DNA of 39,621 bases from contig JALOAH010000041.1 in NCBI GenBank assembly GCA_023228865.1, positions 1-39,621 of the forward strand, in the 5' to 3' direction. The DNA comes from Porticoccaceae bacterium. Its GTDB lineage: Bacteria > Pseudomonadota > Gammaproteobacteria > Pseudomonadales > Porticoccaceae. This document shows, one piece after another, positions 1 to 9,975 of the stretch (the stretch's first letter is position 1; each line of letters opens with the position of its first letter). The notes below the pieces were generated by a model, which had not been told where the DNA came from, searched no databases, and saw nothing but the letters and a program-made list of their open reading frames with translations. The position numbers and the translations under genes are program-made.

Positions 1-1
1 C

Positions 2-370
2 TTTGTCAATGACGACCCCTTGCGCTGGATCGCTCGCGACAGCAGCAAACCTGGCCGAGGTGTCACGGAAACCTGGTTATTGCACGCCAGTGGCGAATGG
101 AGTGAAGCCCATATCGAAGACAGCCCCGAAGCCGTTGCCGCAACACTGCTCCCAGCATTTTACAAACTGGGGGGCGCCGAACCCCAATCCTGGTCTGCCC
201 ACCGCTGGCGTTATGCCCATACGGAGAAGCCCCTGACTGCCGGCTATCTATGGCAAGAGGCACTGGCGCTCGGGCTTTGTGGCGACTGGTTAAATGGCGA
301 CAAAGTGGAAGGCGCCTGGTGGAGTGGCCAGAAACTGGCGGATGCAATTCTTCAAGTCACCGGGACTTAG
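2..370 (+). CDS. C-terminal part of a renalase-like FAD-dependent oxidoreductase (5' end outside window)
   Basis: The reading frame is open from the left edge to the TAG at 368-370, giving about 122 residues. The segment DPLRWIARDSSKPGR near the start and the final PLTAGYLWQEALALGLCGDWL...VEGAWWSGQKLADAI stretch match, from memory, the C-terminal half of the renalase-like NAD(P)/FAD amine-oxidase family (COG3380 type), where the last part closes the FAD site. The N-terminal Rossmann motif lies outside the window, so activity cannot be assessed. The stop codon overlaps the left end of the inserted element that follows: TA is the target duplication and the G is the element's first base. The empty site would also have read TAG, so the insertion did not alter the protein. 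Confidence 0.72.
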   Translation, partial: FVNDDPLRWIARDSSKPGRGVTETWLLHASGEWSEAHIEDSPEAVAATLLPAFYKLGGAEPQSWSAHRWRYAHTEKPLTAGYLWQEALALGLCGDWLNGDKVEGAWWSGQKLADAILQVTGT

Positions 371-679
371 GGTCTGTTAACACTAATTGAATTGCCTCTG
401 TTGTGACTAAAAAAGCGCCAATCCAGGCGCGAGGAGTGAGTTTAGTGGTTCTAAATGATCGACGAGCAAAGCTTCCGCTCCTGCTCACGCCCCTCACCTA
501 CATCCATGTAGGCGACGACAGTGGCGCTTTTTTAGCCGCAACCCGAAGGGCTGGAGCCATTTTTGCCCCCAGCGTTGTTGAAATTCGCTTATTTGGAATG
601 ACCAAACCACGCTCATTCCGCCTAGCTGGAAGCAAAAATGGCATCCAGCAGTGATAATCCAATTAGTGTTAACAGGCCC
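370..679. mobile_element. MITE-like non-coding element, 310 bp, with 24-bp terminal inverted repeats and TA target duplication
   Basis: The left end reads GGGTCTGTTAACACTAATTG and the reverse complement of the right end reads GGGCCTGTTAACACTAATTG. The match continues to 24 bases with two mismatches. TA dinucleotides at 368-369 and 680-681 are the apparent target duplication. Two internal stems are present: 407-420 pairs perfectly with 522-535 (CTAAAAAAGCGCCA), and 550-573 pairs imperfectly with 625-649 (GCTGGA..CCATTTTTGC..CCAGC). A smaller hairpin lies at 497-512 (CCTACAT-CC-ATGTAGG). No open frame resembles a transposase, so the element would have to be moved in trans. TA duplication suggests an IS630/Tc1-like partner, but this is inference. 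Confidence 0.78.
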
Positions 680-712
680 TAGGGAAAATCTGGCGACAAC
701 GCCGCAACAGAA

Positions 713-730
713 GGCTGCTTCTAAGCAGCC
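713..730. other. Perfect 8-bp hairpin (GGCTGCTT-CT-AAGCAGCC)
   Basis: The two 8-base arms are perfect and separated by two bases. It lies between the inserted element and the gdhA promoter. It may be the original terminator of the upstream oxidoreductase, now displaced by the insertion, but there is no T-run after it on the plus strand, so this is tentative. Confidence 0.4.
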
Positions 731-784
731 GTAAAAGTGGAGGGCATTTCCCTTACATAGGAGGCAGCCAAGGCAATATTTTGG

Positions 785-813
785 TGCATCCCGAGGGAGG
801 ATACAGATATAAT
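785..813 (+). promoter_or_regulatory. Probable gdhA promoter
   Basis: A consensus -10 box TATAAT lies at 808-813, about 90 bases upstream of the gdhA start. At 17-bp spacing the -35 position reads TGCATC (785-790), a weak match. The better-looking TTGGTG at 781-786 is 21 bp away, too far. The weak -35 suggests activator dependence. A perfect palindrome follows at 828-839. Confidence 0.5.
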
Positions 814-827
814 ACTGCCCCACAATT

Positions 828-839
828 GGGCAGCTGCCC
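828..839. promoter_or_regulatory. 12-bp perfect palindrome GGGCAGCTGCCC downstream of the gdhA -10 box
   Basis: The palindrome begins about 14 bases after the TATAAT box, so it would fall in the first transcribed bases of gdhA. A repressor bound here would block transcription. No regulator for it is identified in the window, and chance occurrence is possible. Confidence 0.3.
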
Positions 840-886
840 TATTCTGATGAAAATCAAGACAAACTTCCTCTACCACCAGTATCTGA

Positions 887-2251
<1,365 letters not shown>

Positions 2252-2266
2252 TATTTAGTTCACTCC

Positions 2267-2295
2267 CTAACAGGGTTTGCTGCAAACCCTGTTAG
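2267..2295. terminator. Symmetric hairpin between convergent gdhA and the DUF486 gene
   Basis: CTAACAGGGTTTG and CAAACCCTGTTAG form a perfect 13-bp stem with a very short loop. The stem overlaps the stop codon of the minus-strand gene (2292-2294). There is no long T-run, but the location between convergent genes suggests it terminates from both sides. Confidence 0.6.
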
Positions 2296-2642
2296 GCGAA
2301 CTTCCCTCTAAACATAAAAAACACCGCACCCACAAGACACATCCCCGCCCACAAATAGTCCAGCTTGAGAGGTTCTTTTAGGTACATCACCGAAAAGGGC
2401 ACGAACACAGAAAGCGTTATCACTTCCTGAATAATTTTTAATTGGCCAACACTGAGCACCGTATAGCCAATACGATTGGCTGGAACCTGAAATAAATATT
2501 CGAACAGAGCGATTCCCCAGCTCACAAAAGCAGCGATCACCCAGGGCTTGGTATTAAGCTCCTTTAAGTGGGCGTACCAGGCAAACGTCATAAACACATT
2601 GCTGCAAATCAATAGTGCGACGGAGATAACGACAGGATGCAT
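2292..2642 (-). CDS. DUF486 (DMT-superfamily) small membrane protein
   Basis: This 116-residue protein has four predicted membrane helices. Conserved DUF486 signatures are visible: SNVFMTFAWYAHLK near the N-terminus, WGIALFEYLFQVPANRIGY in the middle, and QLKIIQEVITLSVFVPFS followed by YLKEPLKLDYLWAG. The family belongs to the drug/metabolite transporter superfamily but its substrate is not known. The ATG at 2642 has only a weak ribosome site. It converges on gdhA and is followed by the shared hairpin. No operon partner is apparent. Confidence 0.85.
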   Translation of the reverse strand: MHPVVISVALLICSNVFMTFAWYAHLKELNTKPWVIAAFVSWGIALFEYLFQVPANRIGYTVLSVGQLKIIQEVITLSVFVPFSVMYLKEPLKLDYLWAGMCLVGAVFFMFRGKFA

Positions 2643-2780
2643 ACACCAGGATACTCAAAAATGTAATGGAAAAGCCGCAGGCACCAGACAGGGCAAACGG
2701 CCGTAGCCATTATGGATGGCATTTTGATTTTTGCAACTTCCGCCACCTGCGCGGTGAACAACGCCATTTTCCCCGGCCAC

Positions 2781-2816
2781 ATACCTAAAAACCCACACGA
2801 GGTGGGTTTTTAGGTA

Positions 2817-2817
<1 letters not shown>
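2781..2817 (-). terminator. Intrinsic terminator of the Pro-His-Arg tRNA transcript
   Basis: ATACCTAAAAACCCA and TGGGTTTTTAGGTAT form a perfect 15-bp stem with a 7-base loop. On the minus strand it lies directly after the tRNA-Arg CCA end; the outermost base of the stem is already the last base of that CCA triplet. The TTTTTA arm would serve as the U-rich tail. Confidence 0.8.
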
Positions 2818-2893
<76 letters not shown>

Positions 2894-3030
2894 GTAATGA
2901 GTGGAAGCTTTGCCAGAAACGGAAGGGATCAAATCATGCCGAGCTGTCGATCCCATTTCAACAAAACTTTTATATCGGCAACCATTCCTTTTCGAGATAG
3001 TCCCTTACCGAAATCGTCCGACATGAAAAA

Positions 3031-3107
3031 TGGGGTGGCCGACGGGGCTCGAACCCGCGACAACAGGAATCACAATCCTGTGCTCTACCAACTGAACTAC
3101 GGCCACC
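3031..3107 (-). tRNA. tRNA-His (anticodon GTG)
   Basis: A 77-nt cloverleaf lies on the minus strand. The anticodon loop is TTGTGAT (GTG). The acceptor GGTGGCC pairs with GGCCACC, which includes the extra G(-1):C73 pair expected of tRNA-His. CCA is encoded. It is the middle gene of the cluster. Confidence 0.95.
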
Positions 3108-3160
3108 ATTGAAGTGATAAGCAGTGTTGGGCTTTTTGCTTGCTCTCACACTACAAAAAC

Positions 3161-3237
3161 TGGTCGGGGAAGAGGGATTCGAACCCCCGACATCCTGCTC
3201 CCAAAGCAGGCGCGCTACCAGACTGCGCTATTCCCCG
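3161..3237 (-). tRNA. tRNA-Pro (anticodon TGG)
   Basis: A 77-nt cloverleaf lies on the minus strand. The acceptor CGGGGAA pairs with TTCCCCG, the anticodon loop is TTTGGGA (TGG, reading CCA/CCG), and CCA is encoded. It is the first gene of the cluster. Linkage of Pro, His and Arg tRNAs is a familiar gammaproteobacterial arrangement (compare argX-hisR-leuT-proM). Confidence 0.95.
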
Positions 3238-3281
3238 AAACTTGCTCCAAACTCAAAAACAGACTGAATTCAGAGGCGCGA

Positions 3282-3310
3282 ATGATACAGCCCGGGACAT
3301 GGATGGTCAA
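3282..3310 (-). promoter_or_regulatory. tRNA operon promoter
   Basis: On the minus strand TTGACC (3305-3310) and TATCAT (3282-3287) are separated by exactly 17 bp. The following TCGCGCC is a GC-rich discriminator, as expected for a stable-RNA promoter under stringent control. The -10 box ends 44 bases upstream of tRNA-Pro. Confidence 0.8.
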
Positions 3311-3339
3311 TTCCCGTAGAACACTTTCTTTGCCGATTT

Positions 3340-4515
3340 TTAACCCTGCAATAAATCGCGCATTTTTCCGGGTTGCTGGCGTCGATAATCCAGCGCCCGG
3401 TATATAAGCGCCGCAGCGGATAGGGAGATGATACTGGCAACAGAAAAAGTCAGGGTGCCGGAATAATCCCACAATAGGCCGCCGCAAATCGCTCCCAGAG
3501 CGCCGCCAACACCAAAACTGAATGAAGTATAGACAGCCTGGCCTTTGCCGCTGTGACTGCCGGCAAAAAACCGGCGCAAATATTCCATAGAAATGGCGTG
3601 ACAGCCACCGAAAGAAAAGGCATGCAGGCACTGAGCCAGAATCAGTATGGTCACCGACTGGGCAAAAAAGCCGATGATGATCCAGCGCACAGCGCTGATA
3701 ACCAGGCAAAACAGCAGAATGGCGCGCAATGACCAATTGGTCATCAGTCTTGGCATAAGGGAAAACAGAACAATTTCAGCAACCACACTCAGCGCCCAAA
3801 ACAGCCCTATTTGCGGCCTTGAATAGCCCGCCTGCTCAAGGTGAAGGCTGTAGAGGGTGTAGTAAATACCGTGAGCCAGCTGAATCAACAGGGAGGCAAC
3901 GAGAAACGCCACTACAGGTTTTTTAAGCAGCACCCGAACAAAGGGATCAGGTTCGGCTTGCCGATCAACACTCTCGGGTTCTCGTACAAACAGGGTTGAA
4001 ACCCAGATAAAGACAAGAAATAACAGGCAAACGAGGCGAAAGTCAGCAATATTGGCCTGAAACCAAAAACCGCCAAAAAGAACGGAGACGATAAAACCAA
4101 CAGAGCCCCATTTGCGTATCCGGCTATAATTTTGAGGCTCATCGGCAACATAGTCGAGGGTTATAGCTTCAAACAGGGGCATGACGCCATGCCAGAAAAA
4201 GCTGTAACCCGCCATTACCAGGATCATTCCCCAGTAATCCTCAAAGGAAAAAATTCCGGCAAACGTGACAGCGGCAAGCAATGATCCCAGGCGTATGGCG
4301 GTCATGGGGCTGCCACAGCGATCTGCCAACCAACCCCACAGATTTGGCGAGACTATACGCGTCACCATTTGCATGGAAAAAATAATGCCGATTTCCGCAG
4401 GGGAAAAATCTCTGCTGACGAGAAAAATCGTCCAGAACGGATGGGTAACTCCAAGCAATCCGTAGTAGCAGAAGTAAAACAGGGACAGGCGTTTATAGGG
4501 AATCGTCGTCAGCAA
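3340..4515 (-). CDS. MFS transporter of the 3-phenylpropionate permease (HcaT-like) group
   Basis: This protein of about 391 residues has twelve hydrophobic segments and no signal peptide. The start KRLSLFYFCYYGLLGVTHPFWTIFL and the loop GWLADRCGSPMTAIRLGSL are typical of the PPP/HcaT-like MFS_1_like group, as is RIRKWGSVGFIVSVLFGGF. These are proton-coupled importers of small organic acids, aromatic acids or nucleosides, and the substrate here is unknown. The listed start is a TTG (4513-4515) with no strong ribosome site, so the real start could be slightly downstream. It lies 91 bases after oadB on the same strand, so co-expression with the oxaloacetate decarboxylase is possible, and the tRNA promoter follows it. 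Confidence 0.82.
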   Translation of the reverse strand: MLTTIPYKRLSLFYFCYYGLLGVTHPFWTIFLVSRDFSPAEIGIIFSMQMVTRIVSPNLWGWLADRCGSPMTAIRLGSLLAAVTFAGIFSFEDYWGMILVMAGYSFFWHGVMPLFEAITLDYVADEPQNYSRIRKWGSVGFIVSVLFGGFWFQANIADFRLVCLLFLVFIWVSTLFVREPESVDRQAEPDPFVRVLLKKPVVAFLVASLLIQLAHGIYYTLYSLHLEQAGYSRPQIGLFWALSVVAEIVLFSLMPRLMTNWSLRAILLFCLVISAVRWIIIGFFAQSVTILILAQCLHAFSFGGCHAISMEYLRRFFAGSHSGKGQAVYTSFSFGVGGALGAICGGLLWDYSGTLTFSVASIISLSAAALIYRALDYRRQQPGKMRDLLQG

Positions 4516-4606
4516 AATGGCAAGGCTCTAAACAACAAGGACGCAAGTGTAAGGCCAAAGAGGTTACGGCAAAAATTCCCTATATTCCCGCCACCCAAAC
4601 CCGACA

Positions 4607-5772
4607 TCAACCCAAAAGGCTGAGCATAACCCCAGCCGCCACTGCGGAACCAATGACACCGGCCACATTGGGTCCCATGGCGTGCATGAGCAGATAATTG
4701 CCGGGATCCGCCTCGAGCCCCACTTTGTTGGAAACCCTGGCGGCCATGGGCACTGCGGAAACACCGGCAGAACCAATCAATGGATTGATGGGCGTACGAG
4801 TGACGCGGTTCATCAATTTCGCCATCAGCACACCAGAGGCAGTGCCAATACAGAACGCCACCATACCCAGCGCCAGAATGCCCAGCGTCTCAGGATTGAG
4901 GAATTTATCGGCACTTATTTTGGATCCCACACCCAAACCGAGAAAAATAGTGACTGTATTGATAAGGGCATTTTGGGTGGTATCACTGAGGCGCGCCACC
5001 ACGCCACACTCTTTCATGAGATTGCCGAAACAGAACATGCCCAGCAATGGCGCCGCAGCGGGCAGGAACATGGCCACCAGCAGCAGCAACACCAAAGGAA
5101 AAACAATGCGTTCCAGGCGGGATACAGGGCGCAATTGTTCCATACGAATACAGCGCTCTTCCGCCGTCGTCAGCGCCCGCATGATTGGCGGTTGAATAAT
5201 GGGCACCAACGCCATGTAAGAATAGGCCGCCACGGCAATGGCACCGAGCAGCTCGGGAGACAGCTTGCTGGTGACAAAAATCGCCGTGGGGCCGTCGGCA
5301 CCACCGATAATGCCGATGGCGGCGGCATCGCGAATATCAAAATCGAGAATACCCGCTGCACCGAGAGCGGCCGCCCCCAATACGGTGGCAAAAATACCGA
5401 CTTGGGCAGCTGCCCCCAATAACAGGGTTTTGGGGTTGGCGAGAAGCGGACCAAAATCCGTCATGGCACCCACGCCCATAAAAATCAGCAGGGGAAAAAG
5501 TCCGGTTTCAATTCCGGCGCTATAGATATACCACAGCAGCCCTCCAGGAGACTCCAACACACCGGCACCGGTAATACCGGCGCCTGATCCAGCCCCGCAC
5601 CGGGAATATTCACCAGCAAGGTGCCAAAACCAATGGGTACCAGCAACAAGGGTTCAAATTTCCTGTGAATAGCCAGATAAAGCAACACCAGGCCAATCAC
5701 CACCATGATTGCCTGCCCCCAGGTTATCTGGGCAATACCGGAATCCAGCATCAGGCCTGTGAGTTTTTCCAA
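4607..5772 (-). pseudogene. oadB: Oxaloacetate decarboxylase beta subunit, frameshifted in this sequence
   Basis: OadB is the membrane subunit that couples decarboxylation of biotin-bound CO2 to Na+ export. The first about 65 residues (MEKLTGLMLDSGIAQITWGQ... to VNIPGAG) are read in one frame and the remainder ([11 protein letters not shown]... to the end) in another. The switch is near 5555-5590. The downstream frame holds the family core [14 protein letters not shown] and [21 protein letters not shown], with no other damage. The start is TTG (5770-5772) behind a strong GAGGGG. Total span is 1166 bases, not a multiple of three; one base added would restore about 388 residues, a normal length. 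The break lies within CCGGT-rich short repeats, so an assembly or base-calling slip is as likely as a true mutation. Confidence 0.85.
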
Positions 5773-5832
5773 CGGTCACCCCTCAATCCAGTGTTCACAA
5801 CAGCAGTAGCGGCGGCACTTGTCGCTGCCGCC

Positions 5833-7620
5833 TTAGGCCAGCGTTATCAATTCATCACCCACATCAACCTTGGTTCCCACCGCCACCTTTAAAGAGAGGA
5901 CGACCCCGTCTCTGGGGGCGCTGACAGCAGTTTCCATTTTCATGGCTTCAAGAATAATCAGGGCATCACCTTTTTTGACTCCCTGCCCTTCCCGGATCTG
6001 AAGGGCTATGACTGTTCCCGCCAACGGCGCCTTCACCGCTTCTGCCGCCCCTGTCGACTGGTTTTTATCTGTATCACTGGCGGCTGCACCTGAATCTAAT
6101 GGGGCAATACCGGAGATATCGCCGCCCTCGGCAACTCTGACCCGGTATTGGCGCCCCTCAACCGTTACCCTATAGACGGCTTCCCCGGCAGCGGTGCTGG
6201 CGCCTCCCGTTGTATCTGCACCGGGAGCAGGTTCAAAGGCATCCCGGTTGCCGCGATTTTTAAGAAAATTCAAGCCCACCTGGGGGAAAAGCGCGTAGGT
6301 AAGGACATCGTCGATGGTTCTATCGCCCTCGGCCAGGAGGATGTTCTGGTCTTTGGCGATCGTCTTAAGCTCAGCCACCAGAGTATTGAGCTCAGGTTCT
6401 ATCAAGTCCGCCGGACGGCAAGTGATTGGCGCCTTTCCCGCCAAAACCCTATCCTGAAGCGCCCTGTTGACAGGCGCGGGGGTGGCGCCGTATTCACCTT
6501 TGAGCACCGCCATGGTTTCCTTGGAAATGGACTTGTAGCGCTCCCCTGTAATCACATTGAGCACCGCCTGGGTGCCAACGATCTGCGAGGTTGGGGTAAC
6601 CAGTGGGAGAAAGCCCAGGTCTTCGCGAACGCGAGGAATTTCCGCCAGCACCTCGTCAAAACGCTGCTCTGCACCCTGCTCGCGAAGCTGGTTTTCCATA
6701 TTGGTGAGCATGCCGCCGGGCACCTGTGCCACCAGAATTCGCGAATCCGCACCTTTCAACGAGCCTTCAAACTTGGCATATTTTTTTCTCACTTCGCGAA
6801 AATAGGCGGCAATTTCTTCGAGGAGATAAATATTTAACCCCGTATCCCGATCCGTGCCTTCAAGAATGGCCACCAGAGCTTCTGTGGGAGAATGACCGTA
6901 GGTCATGGACATGGAGGAAATCGCCGTATCCACGGCGTCGGCACCGGCTTCAATACATTTCAGGTAGGTGGCGACGGACATGCCCGTGGTGGCATGGCAA
7001 TGAATATGGATGGGAATATCCACAACCCGCTTGAGACCTGAAACCAGATCGTAGCCGTCGTAGGGGCGCAACAGCGCCGCCATATCCTTGATACAGATAG
7101 AATCGGCGCCCATATCCTCGAGCCTGCGCCCCATATCCAGCCAGGTATCCAGGGTATGTACCGGGCTGACGGTGTAAGAGAGGGCTCCCTGGGCATGTTT
7201 GCCCACCGCTTTGACAGCTTTCAAGGCCGCTTGCAGATTGCGAGCATCGTTCATGGCGTCAAAGACGCGAAAGACATCAACGCCATTGAAGGCTGCACGC
7301 TCAACAAATTTGGCCACCACATCGTCGCCGTAATGGCGATAACCGAGAATATTCTGGCCGCGAAACAGCATTTGCTGGGGGGTGTTAGGCATGGCTTTTT
7401 TGAGTTCGCGAATGCGCTCCCAGGGGTCTTCCCCCAGATAGCGAATACAGGCATCAAAAGTGGCGCCGCCCCAGGACTCCAGCGACCAGAAACCCACCTG
7501 ATCCAGCTTTTCCGCTATGGGCAGCATGTCGTCCAAACGCAGGCGGGTGGCAAAAAGCGACTGGTGGGCATCCCGTAGCACCACATCCGTAATCCCCAAG
7601 GGGGTTTTACTGACAGCCAT
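5833..7620 (-). CDS. oadA: Oxaloacetate decarboxylase alpha subunit (carboxyltransferase and biotin carrier)
   Basis: About 595 residues. The N-terminal carboxyltransferase barrel opens with [19 protein letters not shown] and contains the metal-site segment [13 protein letters not shown] conserved PYC_OADA domain follows, then an Ala/Thr-rich linker, then a biotinyl domain with the acceptor lysine in EAMKMET about 35 residues from the end. It transfers CO2 from oxaloacetate to biotin in the cytoplasm, on the membrane OadB-OadG complex. A TTG start nine bases upstream is possible, but the ATG at 7618-7620 sits a better distance from AAGG. It is the middle gene of oadG-oadA-oadB. Confidence 0.95.
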   Translation of the reverse strand: MAVSKTPLGITDVVLRDAHQSLFATRLRLDDMLPIAEKLDQVGFWSLESWGGATFDACIRYLGEDPWERIRELKKAMPNTPQQMLFRGQNILGYRHYGDDVVAKFVERAAFNGVDVFRVFDAMNDARNLQAALKAVKAVGKHAQGALSYTVSPVHTLDTWLDMGRRLEDMGADSICIKDMAALLRPYDGYDLVSGLKRVVDIPIHIHCHATTGMSVATYLKCIEAGADAVDTAISSMSMTYGHSPTEALVAILEGTDRDTGLNIYLLEEIAAYFREVRKKYAKFEGSLKGADSRILVAQVPGGMLTNMENQLREQGAEQRFDEVLAEIPRVREDLGFLPLVTPTSQIVGTQAVLNVITGERYKSISKETMAVLKGEYGATPAPVNRALQDRVLAGKAPITCRPADLIEPELNTLVAELKTIAKDQNILLAEGDRTIDDVLTYALFPQVGLNFLKNRGNRDAFEPAPGADTTGGASTAAGEAVYRVTVEGRQYRVRVAEGGDISGIAPLDSGAAASDTDKNQSTGAAEAVKAPLAGTVIALQIREGQGVKKGDALIILEAMKMETAVSAPRDGVVLSLKVAVGTKVDVGDELITLA

Positions 7621-7646
7621 AAATAACAACCTTTTAATTTATGGAT

Positions 7647-7913
7647 TTACTTGCGGTGCCGATGTTTGTCCAGCGCCGCCTGAATAATTTTCAAGGTTAG
7701 GGGGTCAACCTGCACTGCTGCCTCGTCTCCAGGTTTTTGCGTCAAATCCTGCTCTGGGAAAAAGTGCACAATCAGTGTCGACATCAGTCTTGTTGCCACC
7801 ACCAGTAAAACAAGAAAGACAAACACCGTGCCCATGCCGTAGAGCAGCAAGTCAAACCCTTCGCCAACCAGCGCGGCGCCATTACCTTGGGTGCGGTCAA
7901 GAACATTGTTCAC
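7647..7913 (-). CDS. oadG: Oxaloacetate decarboxylase gamma subunit
   Basis: A single-helix membrane protein of about 88 residues: a short N-terminus, one strong helix around GMGTVFVFLVLLVVATRLM, and a charged cytoplasmic tail ending HRHRK. The histidine-rich end matches the zinc-binding tail of OadG, which assembles OadA with OadB. I chose the GTG at 7911-7913 because GGGGGA lies six bases upstream; a TTG start at 7937 would add eight residues. First gene of the oad operon, followed 26 bases later by oadA. Confidence 0.85.
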   Translation of the reverse strand: MNNVLDRTQGNGAALVGEGFDLLLYGMGTVFVFLVLLVVATRLMSTLIVHFFPEQDLTQKPGDEAAVQVDPLTLKIIQAALDKHRHRK

Positions 7914-7951
7914 GGCTATTCCCCCATAGACCTTCAACTCCTAAATTACCC

Positions 7952-8022
7952 CTAAAGCGGTTAATCCTCAACAAAATACAACAGCCATCGCAAAAAGTAA
8001 TGGCCGATTAACGCCGCTTTAG
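7952..8022. promoter_or_regulatory. oad upstream region with long inverted repeat and possible minus-strand promoter
   Basis: CTAAAGCGGTTAATC (7952-7966) is repeated in inverted form as GATTAACGCCGCTTTAG (8006-8022), an imperfect 15/17-base match. Between the arms, on the minus strand, TTACTT and TATTTT are spaced 16 bp and could be the oad promoter. The arms would bracket that promoter, or the transcript leader if the start is further up. The regulator is unknown. Confidence 0.4.
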
Positions 8023-8061
8023 CCCATAGACATGGAAATGGAGACAAACCTGTGTCGCAAC

Positions 8062-8089
8062 TTGCATTAGCTGTTCGGTAGAATACAAT
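8062..8089 (+). promoter_or_regulatory. Probable argS promoter
   Basis: TTGCAT (8062-8067) and TACAAT (8084-8089) are spaced 16 bp and lie 37 bases upstream of the argS ATG. Confidence 0.6.
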
Positions 8090-8126
8090 TCGACCCCCAA
8101 TGCACTGACGCCACAGCAGACCGCCC

Positions 8127-9866
8127 ATGACACTTCGCGCCCTTATCGCCGACCGCGTTCACGCCGCCATGATCAATGCCGGTATTCCCGCAGAATGCGA
8201 ACCCAATGTCACCCCCAGCACCCGTGAAGGTTTTGGCGATTACCAGGCCAACGGCGCCATGGCCAGTGCCAAACAGATGAAAAAACCGCCGAGGGAGCTC
8301 GCTCAGGCCATTGTCGACAATCTCGACCTCGACGGCATTGCCACAAAAACCGAAATCGCCGGCCCCGGCTTTATCAATATTCACCTCGACCCCGCCTTTG
8401 TTGCCAAGGCGGTGGAAATTCAGGCTCACGAGCTGGCGCGCCCCCAGCGCAGCGCAAAACACCCGCAAACCGTGGTGGTAGATTATTCCTCACCAAATCT
8501 CGCCAAAGAGATGCATGTGGGTCACCTGCGCAGCACCATTATTGGCGACGCCCTGGTGCGGGTACTGGAATATCTGGGGCACAGGGTTATTCGCCAAAAT
8601 CATATGGGCGACTGGGGTACCCAATTCGGCATGCTCATTGCCGAACTTGAAGAGCACCTGGGCGTGGGTGAAAAGCCGGAAATGGCTTTGAAAGACCTGG
8701 AAACCTTCTACCAGCAGGCAAAAAAGCACTTTGACGACGACAGCGCCTTTGCCGACAAAGCCCGCGCCTATGTGGTCAAACTACAGTCTGGCGACCAGCA
8801 CTGCCGGGAACTATGGCAACTGTTTATTGATATTTCCGTTGCCCACAGTGAGGAAATTTACGAACTGCTTAACGTCACTTTAAGGCATCAGGATATTCGC
8901 CCGGAAAGCGCCTACAACGGCGATCTCGCTGCCGTTATTTTAGACCTCGAAACCCTGGGGTTGTGTGTCGAGGATCAGGGAGCAAAAGTTGTCTTTCTCG
9001 ACGAACTCGCCGACAAAAACGGCAACCCAAGCCCGGTCATTGTGCAAAAATCCGGCGGCGGCTTTCTCTATGCCACCACAGATCTCGCTGCCCTGCGCTA
9101 TCGCGCCCAAGTGCTCAACGCAGATCGCATCCTTTACTTTATCGACGCCCGTCAATCCCTGCATATGCAACAGGTGTTCACCGTTGCCCGCAAAGCTGGC
9201 TTTGTGCCCGAAACCCTGAGCCTGGAACATCACCCCTTTGGCACCATGATGGGGGAAGATGGCAAGCCTTTTAAAACCCGCAGTGGCGGCACCGTCAAAC
9301 TGGCTGATCTTCTCAAGGAAGCTATTGAAAGAGCGACAAAATTGATCGCCGAAAAAGATCCTGAGCTGTCTCCAGACGAACGCAACCAGGTGGCGCGGAA
9401 AGTGGGCATCGGTGCAATCAAATACGCCGACCTGTCAAAAACCCGCACCAATGACTACGTTTTCAATTGGAACGCCATGCTCAGCTTCGAGGGTAACACA
9501 GCGCCCTACCTGCAGTATGCCTACTCCCGCATTCGCAGTATTTTTCGCAAAGCTGGCGTGCTTCCCGAAGCGCTGACCGGCAACATTGTTATCAGCGTAC
9601 CCCAAGAAAAAAATCTGGCGATGAAATTGCTGCAATTTGACGAAATATTGCACCAGGTTGCAGAGGACGCCTACCCCCATGTGCTTTGCAACTATCTCTA
9701 CGACCTTGCCAGCGCCTTTATGGCCTTTTATGAACACTGCCCGATTCTGAAGGAAGGCGTCAGCGAAAACGACAAAACCAGTCGTTTAAAACTGGCAAAC
9801 ATCACCGAGAACACCCTCGCCCAAGGGCTTAATTTGCTTGGCATCGAAGTCATGGAAAAGATGTAA
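8127..9866 (+). CDS. argS: Arginyl-tRNA synthetase
   Basis: This cytoplasmic class Ia synthetase charges tRNA-Arg. It has 579 residues, within the normal range for ArgS. The N-terminal additional domain covers about residues 1-110. The ATP site shows HVGH (a HIGH variant) at 130-133 in [37 protein letters not shown] occupies the KMSK-loop region, where many ArgS proteins lack a strict KMSK. The C-terminal anticodon-binding domain with [14 protein letters not shown] follows. It is transcribed alone from its own promoter and ends before the shared hairpin at 9919-9956. Confidence 0.96.
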   Translation: MTLRALIADRVHAAMINAGIPAECEPNVTPSTREGFGDYQANGAMASAKQMKKPPRELAQAIVDNLDLDGIATKTEIAGPGFINIHLDPAFVAKAVEIQAHELARPQRSAKHPQTVVVDYSSPNLAKEMHVGHLRSTIIGDALVRVLEYLGHRVIRQNHMGDWGTQFGMLIAELEEHLGVGEKPEMALKDLETFYQQAKKHFDDDSAFADKARAYVVKLQSGDQHCRELWQLFIDISVAHSEEIYELLNVTLRHQDIRPESAYNGDLAAVILDLETLGLCVEDQGAKVVFLDELADKNGNPSPVIVQKSGGGFLYATTDLAALRYRAQVLNADRILYFIDARQSLHMQQVFTVARKAGFVPETLSLEHHPFGTMMGEDGKPFKTRSGGTVKLADLLKEAIERATKLIAEKDPELSPDERNQVARKVGIGAIKYADLSKTRTNDYVFNWNAMLSFEGNTAPYLQYAYSRIRSIFRKAGVLPEALTGNIVISVPQEKNLAMKLLQFDEILHQVAEDAYPHVLCNYLYDLASAFMAFYEHCPILKEGVSENDKTSRLKLANITENTLAQGLNLLGIEVMEKM

Positions 9867-9918
9867 GCAACTGGGTCTATTCTCTGGGCAAAGCCGCCGC
9901 TCTGCCCGTTTTCGATCT

Positions 9919-9956
9919 AAAAAAAAGGCGGCACATCAATCGCACCGCCTTTTTTA
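9919..9956. terminator. Bidirectional terminator between argS and the monooxygenase gene
   Basis: GGCGG and CCGCC stems are flanked by an A-run on one side and TTTTTT on the other, so it can work for both convergent genes. Confidence 0.75.
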
Positions 9957-9975
9957 GGGTTTCAATGACACCAAG

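Noticed and set aside
494..823. 109-codon minus-strand frame over the inserted element
   Set aside because: It crosses the element's right end into unique DNA, lacks a ribosome site and has no transposase features.
4682..5422. 246-codon plus-strand frame opposite oadB
   Set aside because: Low-complexity His/Gln/Arg-rich antisense translation of the OadB membrane helices.
5485..5772. Separate small gene before oadB
   Set aside because: Its first 65 residues are the N-terminus of OadB; the remainder is the out-of-frame reading after the break.
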